From a bacterium (GTDB lineage: Bacteria > SZUA-79 > Acidulodesulfobacterales > Acidulodesulfobacteraceae), in assembly GCA_021798875.1 (NCBI GenBank), contig JAJZBN010000001.1:83634-147633 (forward strand): a DNA stretch of 64,000 nucleotides, in the 5' to 3' direction. Numbering within the stretch: the stretch's first letter is position 1; every line of letters begins with the position of its first letter. The notes under the pieces were generated by a model that made no database searches, was not told the origin of the DNA, and saw only the letters and a program-made list of their open reading frames with translations. Positions 1-8,432 of the stretch are shown piece by piece. The position numbers and the translations under genes are program-made.

Positions 1-90
1 TCCTTTTTCCATTTTGTGACGGGGACAGAATTGAATTCTGTCCTTTTTCCATTTTGTGACGGGGACAGAATTGAATTCTGTCCCCGTATC
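1..90. repeat. Tandem REP-like palindrome (two 40-bp units)
   Basis: A 40-bp unit is present twice in direct tandem (1-40 and 41-80). Each holds a GGACAGAATT-G-AATTCTGTCC palindrome; the second copy (59-87) is a perfect 29-nt inverted repeat around a single central G. The same 27-nt core occurs once more at 58969-58997 with a central C, meaning the opposite orientation. The sequence resembles REP elements mobilised by Y1/RAYT transposases, but no transposase is in the window. The first unit may continue to the left of the window. Confidence 0.85.
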
Positions 91-289
91 TATATTAATG
101 TCAGCTGTTGCCGTTTCCTTCCGTAGTTGCAGGATTTTGTAACGTAAATGTAACAAAAAATTAACATATTTTTAACATTTTCGTCATAATCCTGAAACAT
201 TAAAATGATTAAATAATATTATCTCAATTATTTTAGTATTGATTGACATTAAATTAATTTAATCGTTAAGTTAAAGGAGGAACGCAGAA
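91..289. other. AT-rich leader upstream of the type IV locus
   Basis: Non-coding stretch between the palindromes and the first secretion gene. It is very AT-rich and probably carries the promoter of the operon; a strong AAAGGAGG ribosome binding site lies at about 273-280. I could not assign a specific promoter. Confidence 0.35.
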
Positions 290-841
290 ATGTCCGCAAG
301 AAAATTAAAAAACGCCGTTTGTTTTAATCCGCTTGAATTTTTTAATCCGTTTAAAGCATTAAAAACTATTGAAAGATTTAAAAATTTTTATCTTAACGCT
401 TCAATAAACATTGCCGCAAAAATTCAGTCCGAAATTAAAGAAAACGCAGAAAATAAATCTTACGGCAGGGTTTTTATATCCGCATTTATTTTCGGCAGTA
501 TTATTTCGGTCGCTTCAAACGCCGCCGCTATGATAAATTTAAACCAGGGTTCCCTCGGAATAGGAGCTTCCGGCATTTTAAACGAAGCGACGACTTGGAT
601 ATGCTACAGACTTGCCCCCGCAACTCTTACCATAGGGCTCGTTAAAGGCTTTTACGATATAAAACAGCACAAACCGGATGCAGCAAGAAAAGCTTTTATA
701 ACTGCTGCGGCAGGAACCGGCGTTATGCTTGCGCCGACTATAACGGGAGCAATACTTGGAATAGTTCAGAATGCGGGAGGCGCAGCCGCAGGTATGAATA
801 TCGGGGCGGGTAACGGCGCAACGACGATTGGACAGCCTTAA
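290..841 (+). CDS. VirB2/TrbC-like pilin candidate with long leader
   Basis: 183 aa, first gene of the type IV secretion locus. Residues 1-60 are basic and cytoplasmic in character, residues 62-82 form a hydrophobic signal-like segment ending in SNAAA, and the remainder (about 100 aa) contains two hydrophobic helices separated by a short basic loop (GFYDIKQHKPDAARK) and a Gly/Ala-rich tail. Two helices with a small basic loop after a leader is the architecture of VirB2/TrbC pilins, which polymerise into the conjugative pilus. Its position just before VirB3- and VirB4-like genes supports this. The leader is unusually long for a pilin. Start chosen from the strong AAAGGAGG 10 nt upstream. The family assignment is inference from architecture and context, not from a diagnostic motif. 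Confidence 0.6.
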   Translation: MSARKLKNAVCFNPLEFFNPFKALKTIERFKNFYLNASINIAAKIQSEIKENAENKSYGRVFISAFIFGSIISVASNAAAMINLNQGSLGIGASGILNEATTWICYRLAPATLTIGLVKGFYDIKQHKPDAARKAFITAAAGTGVMLAPTITGAILGIVQNAGGAAAGMNIGAGNGATTIGQP

Positions 842-913
842 AATGCACCATAAATAAAAACAATATATAAAAATAATATATAGTAAAACATATAAAACAA
901 ATAAAAATAAAAA

Positions 914-1234
914 ATGGCTCAAAAAAAACAAAATAAAACAATAAATACGGAAGGATATACCGAATTTAAAATATACAGCGAAATACACGGAAAAATAACG
1001 AGATTCGGTCTTGAAATTTACGACTGGGCATTTTTTATTTTTTTGACTGCGTCTTCTATATTAATACTAAAAAAAACTATTATTATAGCAATATTGCTGG
1101 ATACCGCCGTATTAATTTTTTTAAAAAAATATAAGAAAAATAAACCTGATTTCTATACGAATTCGCTTTTATCTTTTTTATTCGCAAAAAAAGAGCTGTA
1201 TGTTTCGGATTCGGAAAAGGAGAAAAAAGAATAA
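914..1234 (+). CDS. VirB3-like inner-membrane protein
   Basis: 106 aa. After a polar N-terminus (about 35 residues) there are two adjacent hydrophobic segments (roughly 40-55 and 57-71) and a charged C-terminus. This size, the two-helix topology and the location between the pilin candidate and the VirB4 ATPase match VirB3/TraL/TrbD, a small membrane component that associates with VirB4. No strong Shine-Dalgarno sequence is visible. The next gene starts 4 nt after its stop. Identification rests mainly on synteny. Confidence 0.55.
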   Translation: MAQKKQNKTINTEGYTEFKIYSEIHGKITRFGLEIYDWAFFIFLTASSILILKKTIIIAILLDTAVLIFLKKYKKNKPDFYTNSLLSFLFAKKELYVSDSEKEKKE

Positions 1235-1238
1235 ATTT

Positions 1239-3827
1239 ATGCTGTTAGATTCAGTTTTAAAAAAAATAGAGCCTTCTGATTCATTAAATAAATACGTTAA
1301 TCTTTTGTCGGTAAATGACGGCATAGCCGTCGGAGCAGACGGGTCGTTCACGATAGGCTTTTCGGTAAAAGGATTTGACTATTATCTTTCCGAAAACAGA
1401 AAGGTAAACGATGCTGCTTACGTAAACGATCTTCTGCTAAATCTTATGGACGAAAACATCGGTCTCCAATGGATTTACAAAATAGACGACAAAAATAAAA
1501 AATTTATTTCTAATTACGAAAATTCTTCCGTGCCGCCGGAAAATTTTAAATATATCAAAGAAAATAAGATAAAGCATCTAATGTCTAAAAATATTAAAAA
1601 CGTTAATATATATCTTTTTTGCACAATTAACGGTTTAAATCTTCGCTCAAACAGCGGTAAAACCGGATTAACTTCTAAATTTGCCGATTTTGCCGGCGGT
1701 CTTATTAAAATAGATTTAAAGTCATCCGTTAATTCTATTGCTAAATTAAACGCCGGCTTCGATAAAAAAAATATAGAAAGAAAATTAAAAAACGTCGAAA
1801 ATAATCTCGGCTTTATATCTTCCAAACTAGATTTAAATTTAAAAAGAATGGATAATCAGGAGCTTGTGGACTATTTTTACGAAGAATTAAACCCTTTGAG
1901 ATTTACGTCTGGAGTTAAAGCGCCAAAGTGGGAAAATATGCTGGACGGTTCTACTTTCAGGAGCCAGATTATATATTCGTATGCCGAAATCAAAAAAGAT
2001 TTTTTTTATATAGACGGATATTATTACAAGTTTATAAACATGCACAGGCTGCCGTCGAAAATAGATTCTTTTGGCATAACTTCACTTTTAAACTTAAATG
2101 GAACGGGGACGGAAGATGATTTTTTTTCTTACGATATAGCAGTATCTTTTAATATTCCGGAACAGGAAAAAACTATGGAAAAAATACAGACGGACAGAAA
2201 TATAAAGGCAAGCCTGACGGAAGCCGTAAACGGCGGATATACCGATTATAAAGGGGTTAATATTACCGAACAGTTGGATGAATTTTTAGAATCGGTTTCA
2301 AAACTTAAAAAGAAAGTCGTAGAGTTTTCCTTATGCGCGCGAATAAAGTCCAGAAAGTTGGAAGACCTGAATATTAGGGCGGTAAAACTTCTTGAATCAT
2401 TTAAAAATTTAAACGGAATGGAGGGGATAATAGACGATATGGAGCATCATAAACTTTATCTTTCTTTTTTGCCGGGTCAATCCCGTTTTAACAGGAGATT
2501 TAAAACGTCTATTTCGACGGCGGCTGCGCCTTTCATACCGCTTAACGAAGGATTTAGAGGGACTGAAAGATGCGCTATTCCGTTAATAAACGACAGGGGG
2601 GAAGCGGTTAGGCTCGACCTTTACGACAACCGCCTGCCGTCGAAACACGGAATAGTTTTCGGCAAAACGAGAAGCGGAAAAGGTTTTATGCTGAATGGAT
2701 TTTTAAGCAATTTTTACATATCCGGAGACGATTACCATATAGTAGGGGTGGATATAGGAGGAACTTACAAAAAATTCTGCAAAATATTTAACGGCGATTA
2801 TATCGAAATCGACCTCGACGGTTCATACTGCATAAATCCTTTTCCGCCTAAAAAATATTTCGTCAAAGAAATAAACGGAGAAGAAGCTTTCGATCCAGAT
2901 ATTATGGTTTTTTTGACCGGCATAATAGGATTAATGGCCGAGCCCGAAAAAAAATTATCTCCAAACGACAGAACCATAATAGCTAGGGCGGTTCAGGCGG
3001 CTTACGACAACATAGACGATTATGAAGATATGCCTATAATATCGGATATAAACAACATTTTATTCGATTACGGCGAAGCAAGGGATATTTTAGACAAACA
3101 AAGGGCTATGGAAATGGGTAAAAATCTGTTTCAGTGGACGGATATTTCTTCTCCTTACGGAATGCTTATAAACAGGAAGAACGGCATAAATATCGATAAT
3201 AAAATAGTAATATTTGACCTGCAGAAGTTAAAAGGACACGAAGATTTGCAAAAAGTAGTATTCGCAATTATAAAAAATATATCTTTTAAGAAAATGTACG
3301 ATAAATCTGCAAAAGTTTTTTTCTTTTACGACGAATGTTGGGAATTTATGAACGACCCTAAACTTGCGGAATTAATAATGCATCTCTACAAAACGTCGGC
3401 GAAATGGGGTTCTATGGTATGGAGCATTACGCAGGAGCCTGGCGATTTGTTAAAGGCCGGCGCCGTAGGTAAAAGCATAATAGAAAATTCGTCGGTAAAA
3501 ATATTCTGCCAGCTTGACGGGGGAGTTTCGGAAAACGACTTAAAAACATGCGGATTAAACGAAAAAGAGATAAATATCGTAAAAAATCTTAAAGTAGTCA
3601 AAGGTCATTATTCGGAATATCTTTTAAAATTCGGAAAAGATTCATCGGTTATAAGAAATTCTCCAGATCCTTTTGAATACTGGCTTTGCTGTAAATCGTC
3701 CGAAGACGAAGAGTTAGAAAGACGGATAGAACGGCTTTATCCGCATAAAACCTTAAAAGAACGGCTTTATCTACTGGCGGAAAAATATCCTAACGGACCG
3801 TATGGGATAAACCGGATAAATGTATAA
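1239..3827 (+). CDS. virB4: VirB4/TraC-family type IV secretion ATPase
   Basis: 862 aa with this start. The protein powers pilus assembly and substrate transfer at the inner membrane. Walker A is GKTRSGKG at about residues 471-478, preceded by the VirB4-type KHGIVF; Walker B is FFFYDECWEF at about 692-701; the downstream WSITQEPGDLL segment is typical of VirB4. The N-terminal half is the variable VirB4 region. An upstream in-frame ATG at 1200 would overlap the VirB3-like gene by 35 nt and add a Lys/Arg-rich tail that is simply the upstream gene read in another frame; I prefer the ATG at 1239, with AGGAG at 1218-1222. Length fits the family (about 800-880 aa). Confidence 0.9.
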   Translation: MLLDSVLKKIEPSDSLNKYVNLLSVNDGIAVGADGSFTIGFSVKGFDYYLSENRKVNDAAYVNDLLLNLMDENIGLQWIYKIDDKNKKFISNYENSSVPPENFKYIKENKIKHLMSKNIKNVNIYLFCTINGLNLRSNSGKTGLTSKFADFAGGLIKIDLKSSVNSIAKLNAGFDKKNIERKLKNVENNLGFISSKLDLNLKRMDNQELVDYFYEELNPLRFTSGVKAPKWENMLDGSTFRSQIIYSYAEIKKDFFYIDGYYYKFINMHRLPSKIDSFGITSLLNLNGTGTEDDFFSYDIAVSFNIPEQEKTMEKIQTDRNIKASLTEAVNGGYTDYKGVNITEQLDEFLESVSKLKKKVVEFSLCARIKSRKLEDLNIRAVKLLESFKNLNGMEGIIDDMEHHKLYLSFLPGQSRFNRRFKTSISTAAAPFIPLNEGFRGTERCAIPLINDRGEAVRLDLYDNRLPSKHGIVFGKTRSGKGFMLNGFLSNFYISGDDYHIVGVDIGGTYKKFCKIFNGDYIEIDLDGSYCINPFPPKKYFVKEINGEEAFDPDIMVFLTGIIGLMAEPEKKLSPNDRTIIARAVQAAYDNIDDYEDMPIISDINNILFDYGEARDILDKQRAMEMGKNLFQWTDISSPYGMLINRKNGINIDNKIVIFDLQKLKGHEDLQKVVFAIIKNISFKKMYDKSAKVFFFYDECWEFMNDPKLAELIMHLYKTSAKWGSMVWSITQEPGDLLKAGAVGKSIIENSSVKIFCQLDGGVSENDLKTCGLNEKEINIVKNLKVVKGHYSEYLLKFGKDSSVIRNSPDPFEYWLCCKSSEDEELERRIERLYPHKTLKERLYLLAEKYPNGPYGINRINV

Positions 3828-3951
3828 AAGATATATGCCAGATAAACAAGATATGTATTATGGCACATCTATATTTAAGAATATAACGCGTGCATACAGA
3901 TTTTACGGCAGTTCAAAAATTTAAGCGAACATTATATGCCAGGAGGATGAA

Positions 3952-5085
3952 ATGAAGAAATTAATTAAAAACAAACCGATTATAGCTGCCGTTATCGTAA
4001 TTTTTACGGTTTCGGCTTATTTAACCGGCGTTTCGTACGGTTTGCCCCTGCCTATTCCTGACATAACCGCCATATCGGGACAGATACAGTCGGTAGAAAC
4101 TGCCGCAAACGGAGCGTTTTCGGCACTGCAGGGATTGGCAGGGACTCTCGGCTATGCTCCCGGGGCAGGCGGAGGACCGCTTTTTAATCCAGGTCCCGGA
4201 CTTTCGGAAGCAATGGCTACCGTGGACAAACTGACGGCCGACGTTTCCAATATGCAGGAGGAGTATCAAAACATATTAATAAATTTCGATAAAATAAACC
4301 ATTTAGTGAATTCCGTCGAAGATGCCGTAGGCAGTATAAATAATTTGAATAATCAAATTAATTCGGCTTTTAATCAGATTCCGCAAGATTTAACGGCAAG
4401 CGACGTTCAAACCGGTTTTTTACAGAATGCGGCATCACGCATTAATTCGGACATTAATTACGAATCTTCAGAATACGGAAATATCGCTTCGGCGGCTTCG
4501 GATGAAAACCTTTATAATCCCTCGGTTTTTGTTTCGGGAGGTTCTGCAGGCGGGCAGTCCGGTTCTTTAAATAAATCTAATCTCGAAAACGGTTCCGCTT
4601 TATTTTCTCAGGAAGCAATTTTCAATTCGGCGGGAAATTACGCTAACCCTTCGGAAACTATAAACTGTTCGTCGATTGACGGCGGCTATACTTTTGATTC
4701 AAGCGGAAATCCCGTAGGCGGTTGTACTGATTTAGCGGAAGGATTTTTGGACGATACCGCATCATCGGGGCTTTATAATGCGGGTTTGTCTGCGGCAAGA
4801 GCGCATAAGGCCGAACTTGAGGGTTCCGAATTTATGGACGAGATCTCGCAAAACGCCTTAAAAAACAGCAGCAACTATTATGCTTATCAAAGTTCTATTT
4901 TGACGACTATTGCTGAAGAAAACGCCGCAAGTTTAAAAAATTTGGGCTATATGGAAAGCCAGCTTAAGCAGATAGAGCTTGATAAATCCGCGGAAGAAAT
5001 TAAAAAAGAGCATACGGGTTCGGTAATTCTGCCGCAGACCAATCCGACCCCGGGTTTAAATTATTACACGAAAACGACTATGTAA
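3952..5085 (+). CDS. VirB5/TrbJ-like secreted T4SS protein (putative)
   Basis: 377 aa, with a signal peptide at residues 1-30 (basic start, hydrophobic core, GVSYG) and a good AGGAGG 8 nt before the ATG. The mature protein is Asn/Ser/Gly-rich with helical heptad-like regions around 85-130 and a Leu/Lys/Glu-rich helix at 305-360 (ENAASLKNLGYMESQLKQIE). A periplasmic, largely helical protein encoded between virB4 and virB6 is expected to be VirB5/TrbJ, the minor pilin at the pilus tip. No diagnostic motif is visible, so the assignment is positional. The 124-nt gap before it contains a repeat of TATATGCCAG (3833-3842 and near 3934). Confidence 0.5.
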   Translation: MKKLIKNKPIIAAVIVIFTVSAYLTGVSYGLPLPIPDITAISGQIQSVETAANGAFSALQGLAGTLGYAPGAGGGPLFNPGPGLSEAMATVDKLTADVSNMQEEYQNILINFDKINHLVNSVEDAVGSINNLNNQINSAFNQIPQDLTASDVQTGFLQNAASRINSDINYESSEYGNIASAASDENLYNPSVFVSGGSAGGQSGSLNKSNLENGSALFSQEAIFNSAGNYANPSETINCSSIDGGYTFDSSGNPVGGCTDLAEGFLDDTASSGLYNAGLSAARAHKAELEGSEFMDEISQNALKNSSNYYAYQSSILTTIAEENAASLKNLGYMESQLKQIELDKSAEEIKKEHTGSVILPQTNPTPGLNYYTKTTM

Positions 5086-5152
5086 AAAGTAAAAATAAAA
5101 ATTAATAAATTTTAAAAACTGAAATTAAAGCAATGAAAATACAAATACGAAT

Positions 5153-6337
5153 ATGAAAATAGAAATATACATATATAATTTTAACGGTAATAATTTTAGC
5201 TATAATTTTTTAATAAATCTTGCCGCATTGTTGACCATAATTTTTGCGCTAAATTTTTGCGGTATTTTTAATGCAAAAAACTGTTATGCGGCTAATCCGC
5301 CGGCTTCGGCCGCTTCTTCAAAAAAAGGAGGATCGCAGTCGAATAATACGGAACTAAACAAATCCGCCCTTTCAATATCCAAACTTAAAAACGGCGAAGA
5401 TTTAAGCATGCTTTCGATTGATTCTATTCCGCCGGCGCTGAATAAAGATTCAGAACTCAGCACTTTCGTTACTTATATGTTCTATTTTTTATTCGCTCTC
5501 GGAATAGTTCTTTCTTTTTTTGAAGGATACCGCGCGGAATTAACCGGAGCCGTTTTTAATTATTACGGACTGTTCTTAAGAACGGCGCTGATAGCTATAG
5601 GCTTCCTTTCTTGGAAACAGACGGGACAGTCTAATTTTGCACAGCTTATATTGACTTTAGCAGATAAAATTCAGCTTTATCTTATAAAACAAAACATATT
5701 GGGAATAGGACAGTCGGTTTCGCAGATAGTGTCTTCTATTTCTGGCAGTCTTCATTCGGTTTCGATACCTACCGTTTCTTCTAACGGCACCGCATCCGTA
5801 AAAAGCGGCTGGAATTTAAATCCGGTTTCCTGGCTTGCCGGCGCTATGCATGCAATAACGGGAGCGGTTCTTATGGGGATAATTTGGTTTTTGTTTAATA
5901 TAATTTATCTAGCGATACAACTTTTTATGGCATTGATACAGCTCGTCTTTTTGGGGCTTTTGTTTTCGCTATGCCCGATTATTCTCGGATTTGAAACCAT
6001 ACCGTACATGAGGGGCATATTCGGCAAATGGTTTAAAATGTTCGTCGAGATTTCATTCTGGGGCGTTATGGTAGCGCTCGAACAGCTTATTTTTTTTACT
6101 ATATTAAGCAAAATGGAATCTGCGGATATGCCTTCTACCGGAAGCGGAGCAGGAAATATTATAGGATTGCTTACTTTTGCCGAGGTTATAACCGTTTTTA
6201 TCGTAATGATATTTATAAACGTTTCGGTTCCGTTTTTAGTCGCAAAATTATTCGACGGAATAAGCGGAGAAGCGCACGAAAAAATTAAAAACGTAAAATC
6301 TAAAATCGTATCCGCCGGAATTGCGTCCGTATCGTAA
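5153..6337 (+). CDS. VirB6/TrbL-family polytopic channel protein
   Basis: 394 aa. A signal-like segment (about 20-46, ending in NCYAAN) precedes a periplasmic linker, then roughly six transmembrane segments: 103-120, 130-150, a long amphipathic or loop region, 235-255, 257-285, 300-320 and 340-365. Cleaved leader plus periplasmic domain plus a C-terminal block of helices is the TrbL/VirB6 plan; this protein forms part of the inner-membrane translocation channel. It lies directly upstream of the VirB8-like gene, as in most P-type systems. The start codon is uncertain because no clear ribosome binding site is present. Confidence 0.7.
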   Translation: MKIEIYIYNFNGNNFSYNFLINLAALLTIIFALNFCGIFNAKNCYAANPPASAASSKKGGSQSNNTELNKSALSISKLKNGEDLSMLSIDSIPPALNKDSELSTFVTYMFYFLFALGIVLSFFEGYRAELTGAVFNYYGLFLRTALIAIGFLSWKQTGQSNFAQLILTLADKIQLYLIKQNILGIGQSVSQIVSSISGSLHSVSIPTVSSNGTASVKSGWNLNPVSWLAGAMHAITGAVLMGIIWFLFNIIYLAIQLFMALIQLVFLGLLFSLCPIILGFETIPYMRGIFGKWFKMFVEISFWGVMVALEQLIFFTILSKMESADMPSTGSGAGNIIGLLTFAEVITVFIVMIFINVSVPFLVAKLFDGISGEAHEKIKNVKSKIVSAGIASVS

Positions 6338-6376
6338 AAAAAGGAAAAATAAGATAAATAAAAGGATAAATAAAAG

Positions 6377-7039
6377 ATGTCGAACCTGTTTAATTACAAA
6401 GACGAATATAAAAAAAGAAACGGCAGGCTGTTTTACGAGATATGGGGAGATTTGGAAGCTCAGAATACGACCTTAAAAATAATAATAGTTTTAATGTCCT
6501 TAATTACTTTGACGTCTTTATTGACCGCTTTTTATACTTATAAAGCAGACAGGATTCCGGTAGTAATAAGGGTTAATTCCGTCGGAAACGCACAAGTATT
6601 GAGAAATCTGCCGTTTAATAATAAAACCGGAATGGGTGAAATAGTCTATTTTTCAAAGAGTTTTATAAGAGAATTTACAGGATTTAATTCTATAATGATA
6701 AAAACTGAACTTTCCCGCGCATTAAATAAAATGTCCGAAGCATACGGCAAAAAAACGCTCAGAGCCGTTATTAGAAGCAGGTTCGTTCAAAAAATGGAAA
6801 AAGCGGATATTACTTCAAAAATAAAATTTAAAAAAATAAAGTTAATTAAGCAGACCGTCAATCACGACGAATTAAAACTTTACGTTATAAGAACCGTAAT
6901 ATCTAATTCCGACACTTCAGTGAAAAATGAGGCTGCCTACGAAGACAAATTAATTCTTAAAAGAGTTAAAAGAAGCGTTCAGTATCCTTTCGGTTTGGAA
7001 GTAGTCTATTTCAGCAGTTTAAAACTTGGAGGAGCGTAG
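6377..7039 (+). CDS. VirB8/TrbF-like assembly factor
   Basis: 220 aa with one membrane segment near residues 36-56 after a short cytoplasmic N-terminus, followed by a periplasmic domain of about 165 residues. The sequence order (YKDEYKKRNGRLFYEIWGD, then helix, then a mixed alpha/beta domain with KLYVIRTVI strands) matches VirB8/TrbF/TraE, a bitopic scaffold that bridges VirB6, VirB9 and VirB10. Only 3 nt separate its stop from the VirB10-like start, so the two are probably translated together. Confidence 0.7.
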   Translation: MSNLFNYKDEYKKRNGRLFYEIWGDLEAQNTTLKIIIVLMSLITLTSLLTAFYTYKADRIPVVIRVNSVGNAQVLRNLPFNNKTGMGEIVYFSKSFIREFTGFNSIMIKTELSRALNKMSEAYGKKTLRAVIRSRFVQKMEKADITSKIKFKKIKLIKQTVNHDELKLYVIRTVISNSDTSVKNEAAYEDKLILKRVKRSVQYPFGLEVVYFSSLKLGGA

Positions 7040-7042
7040 CCG

Positions 7043-8410
7043 ATGTTTAAAAATTTGAACGATTCCAACGTAATAAGAGAAGAAGACTTGGAAAATAACG
7101 GCATTAACCATGATAATAAATATTATGAAATAAACGAAGGCGATAAGGATAATTACGTCAATGTTAACGAAAATAAAAGTCAAAGTGGAAATGAAAATGA
7201 AAGCGGAAACGGAAATGAAACGATCGACGATATATACGACGCCGGAGCCGTCGGCGGCGAAGATATTTATAATTCCAATCCCGCCGTACCTAAAAAATTA
7301 TCGGGGAAAGATTTTTTACGCTATTTTAAATTACCGCTGATAATTTTAGTTGTATTGATTACCGCTTTGCTATTTTTAAAATATATATTTAGCGGAAAAC
7401 ATGAAAAAAATTTAAAAAAAATTGTAAAAAACGATACGGTAATAAACGATAAGAAAATGTTTTCTCCTTCGGTTTTCAGCAAAAGCGGCGATAGCAAACA
7501 TCCGACGAAAGTGGATTATTTAGGCATTAAAAATAAAGAAAAATACGGTTTAACAGGCGGTCGGACAGGGGAAGCCGGTAAAAAATTTAACGCAAAATTT
7601 AAAAAAGAAGCGGATAATTTGAACAGGCGGGTAAAATTTAATTCGGGTGTAGGCGCAGGATACGGTTCAAGCAGGCAAACGGTTTCGGCGGAGCAGATAA
7701 CCAAAAAAACCGTAGTTTTTATAAAAGCCAGTTACGGCAAATATATTTTAGATGAAGAAAGGGGTATAGCAAAAGACGGTTCGCCGAATTCAAAATCTTT
7801 AGACGGCAGACTGAAAATGAACGGCTCGCCGCTTAAATCGGTTTCTTCCGAAATAGCTATTCCGCAAGGCACGGTAATAAACGCCTATACGAAATATAAA
7901 ATTTTTTCCTATAATACTTCGGTTCCGGTTATTGCGACGGCCGTTTCAGGTTATTATGCCGGCGGCAAAGCGGTTTTCAAAAAAGGAGCCGAATTTTTTG
8001 GAACGGTAAGCGTAAAACATTCTTTAAACAGGCTTAATATTAATTTCGATAAAATCATAGAGCAGTCTGGAAAATCTCTGGCTATAGACGCAATAGCTAT
8101 GATGCCCGACGGTTCGGGAGGCGTAAAAGGCGACGTTCATAATCATTATGCCGGAAATATATTGACTTCGATAGCTCAGGGCATAGTCGGCGCCGCATCT
8201 ATTTTTGTCGGCGGCGGGTCTGGCGTAAATTCTTCCAATCCTTATACGTTTCAGGACCAGGTTCGGCAAAACGTCGCGCAGAACGAACTTAACGACGCCG
8301 AAAACGGACTAAACGGTTATGCGCAGTCCAATCAAAATATAAGCATAACTTTGCCGGCCGGTACCCCTATTAAAATAATATTTTTAAGACCGCTTTATGT
8401 TAATAAATAA
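7043..8410 (+). CDS. virB10: VirB10/TrbI core-complex protein
   Basis: 455 aa. An acidic, Asn-rich cytoplasmic N-terminus (1-90), one transmembrane helix (95-116), a low-complexity periplasmic linker (about 120-235) and a C-terminal TrbI/VirB10 domain (about 270-455). The C-terminal domain shows the family landmarks: AIPQGTVINAYT, a KKGAEFFGTV turn, LNINFDKI, an AMMPDGSGGVKGDVHNHY segment corresponding to the antenna region, a Gly/Ala-rich hydrophobic stretch (SIAQGIVGAASIFVGG), and the closing LPAGTPIKIIFLRPL. VirB10 spans the envelope and, with VirB7 and VirB9, makes the outer-membrane core complex. Confident call. Confidence 0.88.
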   Translation: MFKNLNDSNVIREEDLENNGINHDNKYYEINEGDKDNYVNVNENKSQSGNENESGNGNETIDDIYDAGAVGGEDIYNSNPAVPKKLSGKDFLRYFKLPLIILVVLITALLFLKYIFSGKHEKNLKKIVKNDTVINDKKMFSPSVFSKSGDSKHPTKVDYLGIKNKEKYGLTGGRTGEAGKKFNAKFKKEADNLNRRVKFNSGVGAGYGSSRQTVSAEQITKKTVVFIKASYGKYILDEERGIAKDGSPNSKSLDGRLKMNGSPLKSVSSEIAIPQGTVINAYTKYKIFSYNTSVPVIATAVSGYYAGGKAVFKKGAEFFGTVSVKHSLNRLNINFDKIIEQSGKSLAIDAIAMMPDGSGGVKGDVHNHYAGNILTSIAQGIVGAASIFVGGGSGVNSSNPYTFQDQVRQNVAQNELNDAENGLNGYAQSNQNISITLPAGTPIKIIFLRPLYVNK

Positions 8411-8432
8411 ATGAATAAACAATAAATAAATT

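Noticed and set aside
578-988. Minus-strand open frames opposite the pilin candidate
   Set aside because: They are antisense shadows of the plus-strand gene, with Cys/Tyr/Phe-rich composition and no start signal.
1200-1241. Upstream ATG for virB4
   Set aside because: Would overlap the VirB3-like gene by 35 nt and merely translate its Lys-rich tail in another frame; the ATG at 1239 gives a clean junction.
3835-3924. 29-codon open frame between virB4 and the VirB5-like gene
   Set aside because: No ribosome binding site, no signal or lipobox, and the TATATGCCAG repeat explains part of the sequence; too weak to call.
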